Assembly: GCA_030039575.1 (NCBI GenBank)
Contig: JASHVH010000560.1
Coordinates: 1 to 9,022, forward strand
DNA from: Acidimicrobiales bacterium
Lineage (GTDB): Bacteria > Actinomycetota > Acidimicrobiia > Acidimicrobiales > Palsa-688
Length of the DNA stretch: 9,022 bases
Direction of reading: 5' to 3'
Made by a program: the position numbers and the translations under genes. Positions 7,121 to 9,022 of the stretch are shown piece by piece; position 1 is the first letter of the stretch, and each line of letters begins with the position of its first letter. The notes beneath the pieces are model-generated. The model had not been told where the DNA came from, did not search any database, and saw nothing but the letters and a program-made list of their open reading frames with translations.

Positions 7121-7204
7121 GCCCTTCAGCCTTTATCACCTGCCCTCAGCCTTTTGTCACCTGCCCTCAGCCTTGTGCGATGTGCCGTCAGCCTTGTGTC
7201 ACCT
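7121..7204. repeat. Four tandem 21-bp repeats spanning the end of the PspC-domain gene
   Basis: Four 21-base units follow each other without gaps (7121-7141, 7142-7162, 7163-7183, 7184-7204), sharing the core TCAGCCTT and mostly ending TCACCT. The last unit contains the stop codon and final codons of the - strand PspC-domain gene. The other three lie downstream of that stop. Read on the - strand in the same frame, the next two downstream units also carry TGA at the same place; in the outermost unit a small shift turns it into GCT GAA. Confidence 0.85.
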
Positions 7205-8762
7205 GAAGGTCGCCCAACCCCACATGGGCATTCAGGTTTAGGTGGGGAGCGTTTTCGGGCGCCCCGGCCCCGCCGTACGACGTAACCCGTACGTTCGAGC
7301 CGGTGTTGCCGAAAACGTCGACCTGCCCTATGCCGGTGCGGGCATCGACGGTGACGACGGCGTCTTGGGGGACCTGGACGGTGAGGTTGCCGAGCCCCAC
7401 TGTGACCCTGACGGACTGACCGCCTACGGGGAACGTGACGTTCGAGAGGTTGAGGTCGAGGTTGCCGGCGCCCAGGCGGTAATAGTTTTTTACCGCCGAA
7501 GCGCTGACGGGGGCGAACGTGTTGTCGCCGACGCCGCCTTTCAGCGACGAGCCCGTCCCGAGCGTGACGCCCACAGCCGTAAGGACGGCGAGCAACACCA
7601 CGGCCGCCACCAAGGCGAGGACCAGACGTACGGCCCGGCGCAGGCCACGGGCGGCACTGGACCGTACCGTCGGCTTGCTCACGCTGGGGGCTGCGCTCGG
7701 GTTGACTTTAGGGGCGGTCTTGGCCGGGACGCCGGCCAGCGCCAGCTGGCCTGCAGCCCAGTCCGCGGCGGCCGTTTTCGCTGCCGCCCAGTCGGCGTCC
7801 GAACCGGCGCCGGGGTCAGCCGGGCCCAGAGAAGCCACCGAGCCCAGCGGTCTCGCCGCGGCCGCCGCCGGCGGCGTGGCTTCGGGCATCGTCTGCGCCG
7901 GCCCGTTGCCGCCGTTCGTCTCGGCTGGGGAACCGCTGACGTCGGCGCCACCGGTCCCGCCGGGGTTGCCCGTAACCCGTACGTACGGTACCCCCGCATC
8001 AGTCCGGTTTACGCTGGCAACGTAGGCGGCAGCCTGGCCTGCCCCCGCTGCGGGAGCGGGTTCCGTCGACGACGGGGCTGAGGTGGGCCCGGGGGCCGGC
8101 GCGCCCGGAGCAAATCCACCCCCCGGACCATCTGGTCCTTGTCCAGGCCCAGGCCCAGGCCCGGGCCTTGGCACTGGGCCGGCGGGCGGGGCGGCCTGGC
8201 TGCCCCACGCCGGCGGCGCCGCGGAGCCGGAACCTTCGCGGTGGCGGGCCAATAGCCAGAGGACCGCGGCCAGTCCGACGAGCCAGAACGGTAGCAGCCG
8301 CCAATGCCACCAGGGCCAGACGCCGAACGACCAGATCAGGGCCAGCGCCAGCGCGCCGAGGACCAGCGCCCACGAGCGGGCGGTGCGGTCCCAATCGTGC
8401 CACGGCCGGCCCGAGAACGTGGCCCTTGTCACTGCGCCGTCCTTGCCTTCTTCGGGCACGATTATCCACGCAATGACGTAAAGGATCACCCCGCCGAACC
8501 CTCCCAGGAACAGCAGAGAGGCGATGATGAAACCCACCCGCAGTACCGTGGCGTCTACCCCCAGGTACTGGCCCAGGCCGCCGCACAGGCCGGCAATCGT
8601 CCGGTTGGTCCGGCTGCGGCGGAACCTTCGCCTGGGTTCTCCGCTCCTCGGTGGAGGCGCCGAGTACGGGGGCGGTGTCGAACGAGGCGGCGGCGAGTAC
8701 GGCGGCGGCGAGTACGGCGGAGGAGGCGGAGGCGGGGGCGGTTGCCACGCTTGGTCGTTCAT
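7188..8762 (-). CDS. PspC-domain envelope-stress protein with LiaF-like C-terminal domain
   Basis: The 524-residue membrane protein starts with a Pro/Tyr-rich N-terminus (about 1-40). A PspC domain follows at about 46-106 (RTNRTIAGLCGGLGQYLG, then a hydrophobic stretch ending IAWIIVPEE). Two more membrane segments lie near 128-146 and 155-171. A Pro/Gly/Ala-rich linker of about 200 residues (176-372) leads to a fourth segment near 378-400. The last 100 residues are beta-rich, with repeated GLGNL/GIGQV/GLGDL motifs like the C-terminus of LiaF and DUF4097-type proteins. Relatives sense or dampen envelope stress with a histidine kinase and response regulator. Upstream in frame there is a TGA and no other start codon, so the ATG at 8760-8762 is the start although no good Shine-Dalgarno precedes it. 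The gene converges on topA and diverges from a truncated Pro-rich gene. Exact function is inferred. Confidence 0.85.
   Translation of the reverse strand: MNDQAWQPPPPPPPPPYSPPPYSPPPRSTPPPYSAPPPRSGEPRRRFRRSRTNRTIAGLCGGLGQYLGVDATVLRVGFIIASLLFLGGFGGVILYVIAWIIVPEEGKDGAVTRATFSGRPWHDWDRTARSWALVLGALALALIWSFGVWPWWHWRLLPFWLVGLAAVLWLLARHREGSGSAAPPAWGSQAAPPAGPVPRPGPGPGPGQGPDGPGGGFAPGAPAPGPTSAPSSTEPAPAAGAGQAAAYVASVNRTDAGVPYVRVTGNPGGTGGADVSGSPAETNGGNGPAQTMPEATPPAAAAARPLGSVASLGPADPGAGSDADWAAAKTAAADWAAGQLALAGVPAKTAPKVNPSAAPSVSKPTVRSSAARGLRRAVRLVLALVAAVVLLAVLTAVGVTLGTGSSLKGGVGDNTFAPVSASAVKNYYRLGAGNLDLNLSNVTFPVGGQSVRVTVGLGNLTVQVPQDAVVTVDARTGIGQVDVFGNTGSNVRVTSYGGAGAPENAPHLNLNAHVGLGDLQVTQG
8651..8736 (-). repeat. 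Repeats encoding the PPPYS-type N-terminus of the PspC-domain protein
   Basis: GGCGGCGGCGAGTAC occurs twice in a row (8686-8700, 8701-8715), with diverged copies toward 8654. On the - strand they encode repeated PPPYS/PPPRS units and a run of nine prolines. Such tracts are flexible and slippage-prone. Confidence 0.75.
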
Positions 8763-8896
8763 ATCTTGATCTTGGCTTCCAGGGCCCGTTCAGGCCATCA
8801 GGGTGGGCCCCAGGAAATCCCTGATATCGACCCTATGAGGGCCAGGGGACGGGTAGGGCCTCACCGGGTAACGCGCCGGTTCCACTACATGAGACT
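8763..8896. promoter_or_regulatory. Divergent intergenic region with a 7-bp dyad
   Basis: These 134 bases separate the two divergent genes, so promoters for both should lie here, but I cannot place -35/-10 boxes with confidence. ATCAGGG (8797-8803) and CCCTGAT (8819-8825) form a perfect inverted repeat with 15 bases between and 22 bases centre to centre. This is the geometry of a dimeric regulator site on one DNA face. ATCTTG is repeated directly at 8763-8774, just before the - strand start codon. Confidence 0.4.
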
Positions 8897-9022
8897 ATGG
8901 GAGTTATCCGTTACGCACGCGATGGGAAGTTGCAGGGCCCGTCCGAGGTCGACGCGCCTGGCTCACGACCGCCGGCACCCTCGGGCTCACCCGGCCCGAG
9001 CCAGGGCCCGGCCCCGGGCCCG
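8897..9022 (+). CDS. N-terminal fragment of an unknown gene cut by the window end
   Basis: An open frame from ATG 8897-8899 runs off the window after 42 codons. It begins MGVIRYARDGKLQGPSEVDA and then becomes Pro/Gly/Ser-rich, with G or C at most third positions. An overlapping frame from ATG 8889 is also open but gives an Arg-rich protein typical of a shadow frame. No clear ribosome binding site is seen. In actinobacteria a PspC-domain protein often lies beside a PspC-type sensor histidine kinase whose N-terminus can be Pro-rich. That is a reasonable guess, but no kinase or PspC motif is visible here. Confidence 0.5.
   Translation, partial: MGVIRYARDGKLQGPSEVDAPGSRPPAPSGSPGPSQGPAPGP

Noticed and set aside
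6564..7139. A 191-codon - strand frame starting inside the 21-bp repeats and running into topA
   Set aside because: Its middle is the reverse of the TopA Lys/Ala tail, giving an artificial Phe/Ala/Val-rich sequence that looks like membrane segments. It is not credible as a membrane protein.
7121..7204. The four 21-bp units as a CRISPR array
   Set aside because: The units are directly adjacent with no spacers, are imperfect, and no cas gene is nearby.
7281..7984. A 14-base exact repeat (CGTAACCCGTACGT) at 7281-7294 and 7971-7984
   Set aside because: Both copies encode a VRVT tetrapeptide in the same gene and the flanks do not match. Shared codon choice plus chance explains it.
7242..8081. 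A 279-codon open frame on the + strand opposite the PspC-domain gene
   Set aside because: It is a GC-rich shadow of the - strand gene. It has an Arg/Gly-rich, low-complexity translation without recognisable domains and no ribosome binding site, while the - strand frame has clear PspC and LiaF-like features.
8889..9022. An alternative + strand start at ATG 8889
   Set aside because: The frame is open but its translation is strongly Arg-rich with poor codon pattern. The frame from 8897 has the usual G/C third positions.

Overview
The window looks like chromosomal DNA of a high-GC actinobacterium. The coding regions strongly prefer G or C at third codon positions. Proteins carry Pro/Ala/Gly-rich tails and linkers, the topoisomerase has an actinobacterial-type Lys/Ala tail, and there is a BldG/RsbW-like anti-sigma module. 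The gene order (BldG-like STAS protein, RsbW-like kinase, then hppA and topA) resembles the bldG neighbourhood of Streptomyces as I remember it. The metal-regulator-like gene in the middle and the weak match elsewhere suggest another actinobacterial class, possibly Acidimicrobiia, but this is inference.

Left part (1-829): the last 25 codons of a STAS anti-sigma-factor antagonist, then an RsbW/SpoIIAB-type ATP-binding anti-sigma factor (105-617). A 212-base gap follows. It holds a weak hairpin, three copies of the 8-mer TGACCGGT and a possible promoter.

Central part (830-6960): a tightly packed three-gene operon on the + strand. It has a DtxR-family regulator with degenerate metal ligands, a K+-independent-type membrane proton-pumping pyrophosphatase (hppA; start and stop codons overlap by one base) and DNA topoisomerase I (topA; six-base gap). 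Energy conservation, supercoiling and a regulator therefore appear to share one transcript. After topA comes a T-tract terminator with several mutually exclusive RNA folds, including a possible pseudoknot.

Right part (7121-9022): a convergent gene on the - strand encodes a large PspC-domain envelope-stress protein with a LiaF-like beta-rich C-terminus. Its stop codon lies inside one unit of a four-copy 21-bp tandem repeat. Divergent from it, across a 134-base gap with a 7-bp dyad, begins a gene cut by the window edge; only a Pro/Gly-rich N-terminus is visible.

I see no RNA gene, CRISPR array, insertion sequence or clear sign of horizontal transfer. No wholly new system is evident. The best leads are the odd DtxR-type regulator and its candidate operator, the structured post-topA region, and the stop-codon-bearing tandem repeat.
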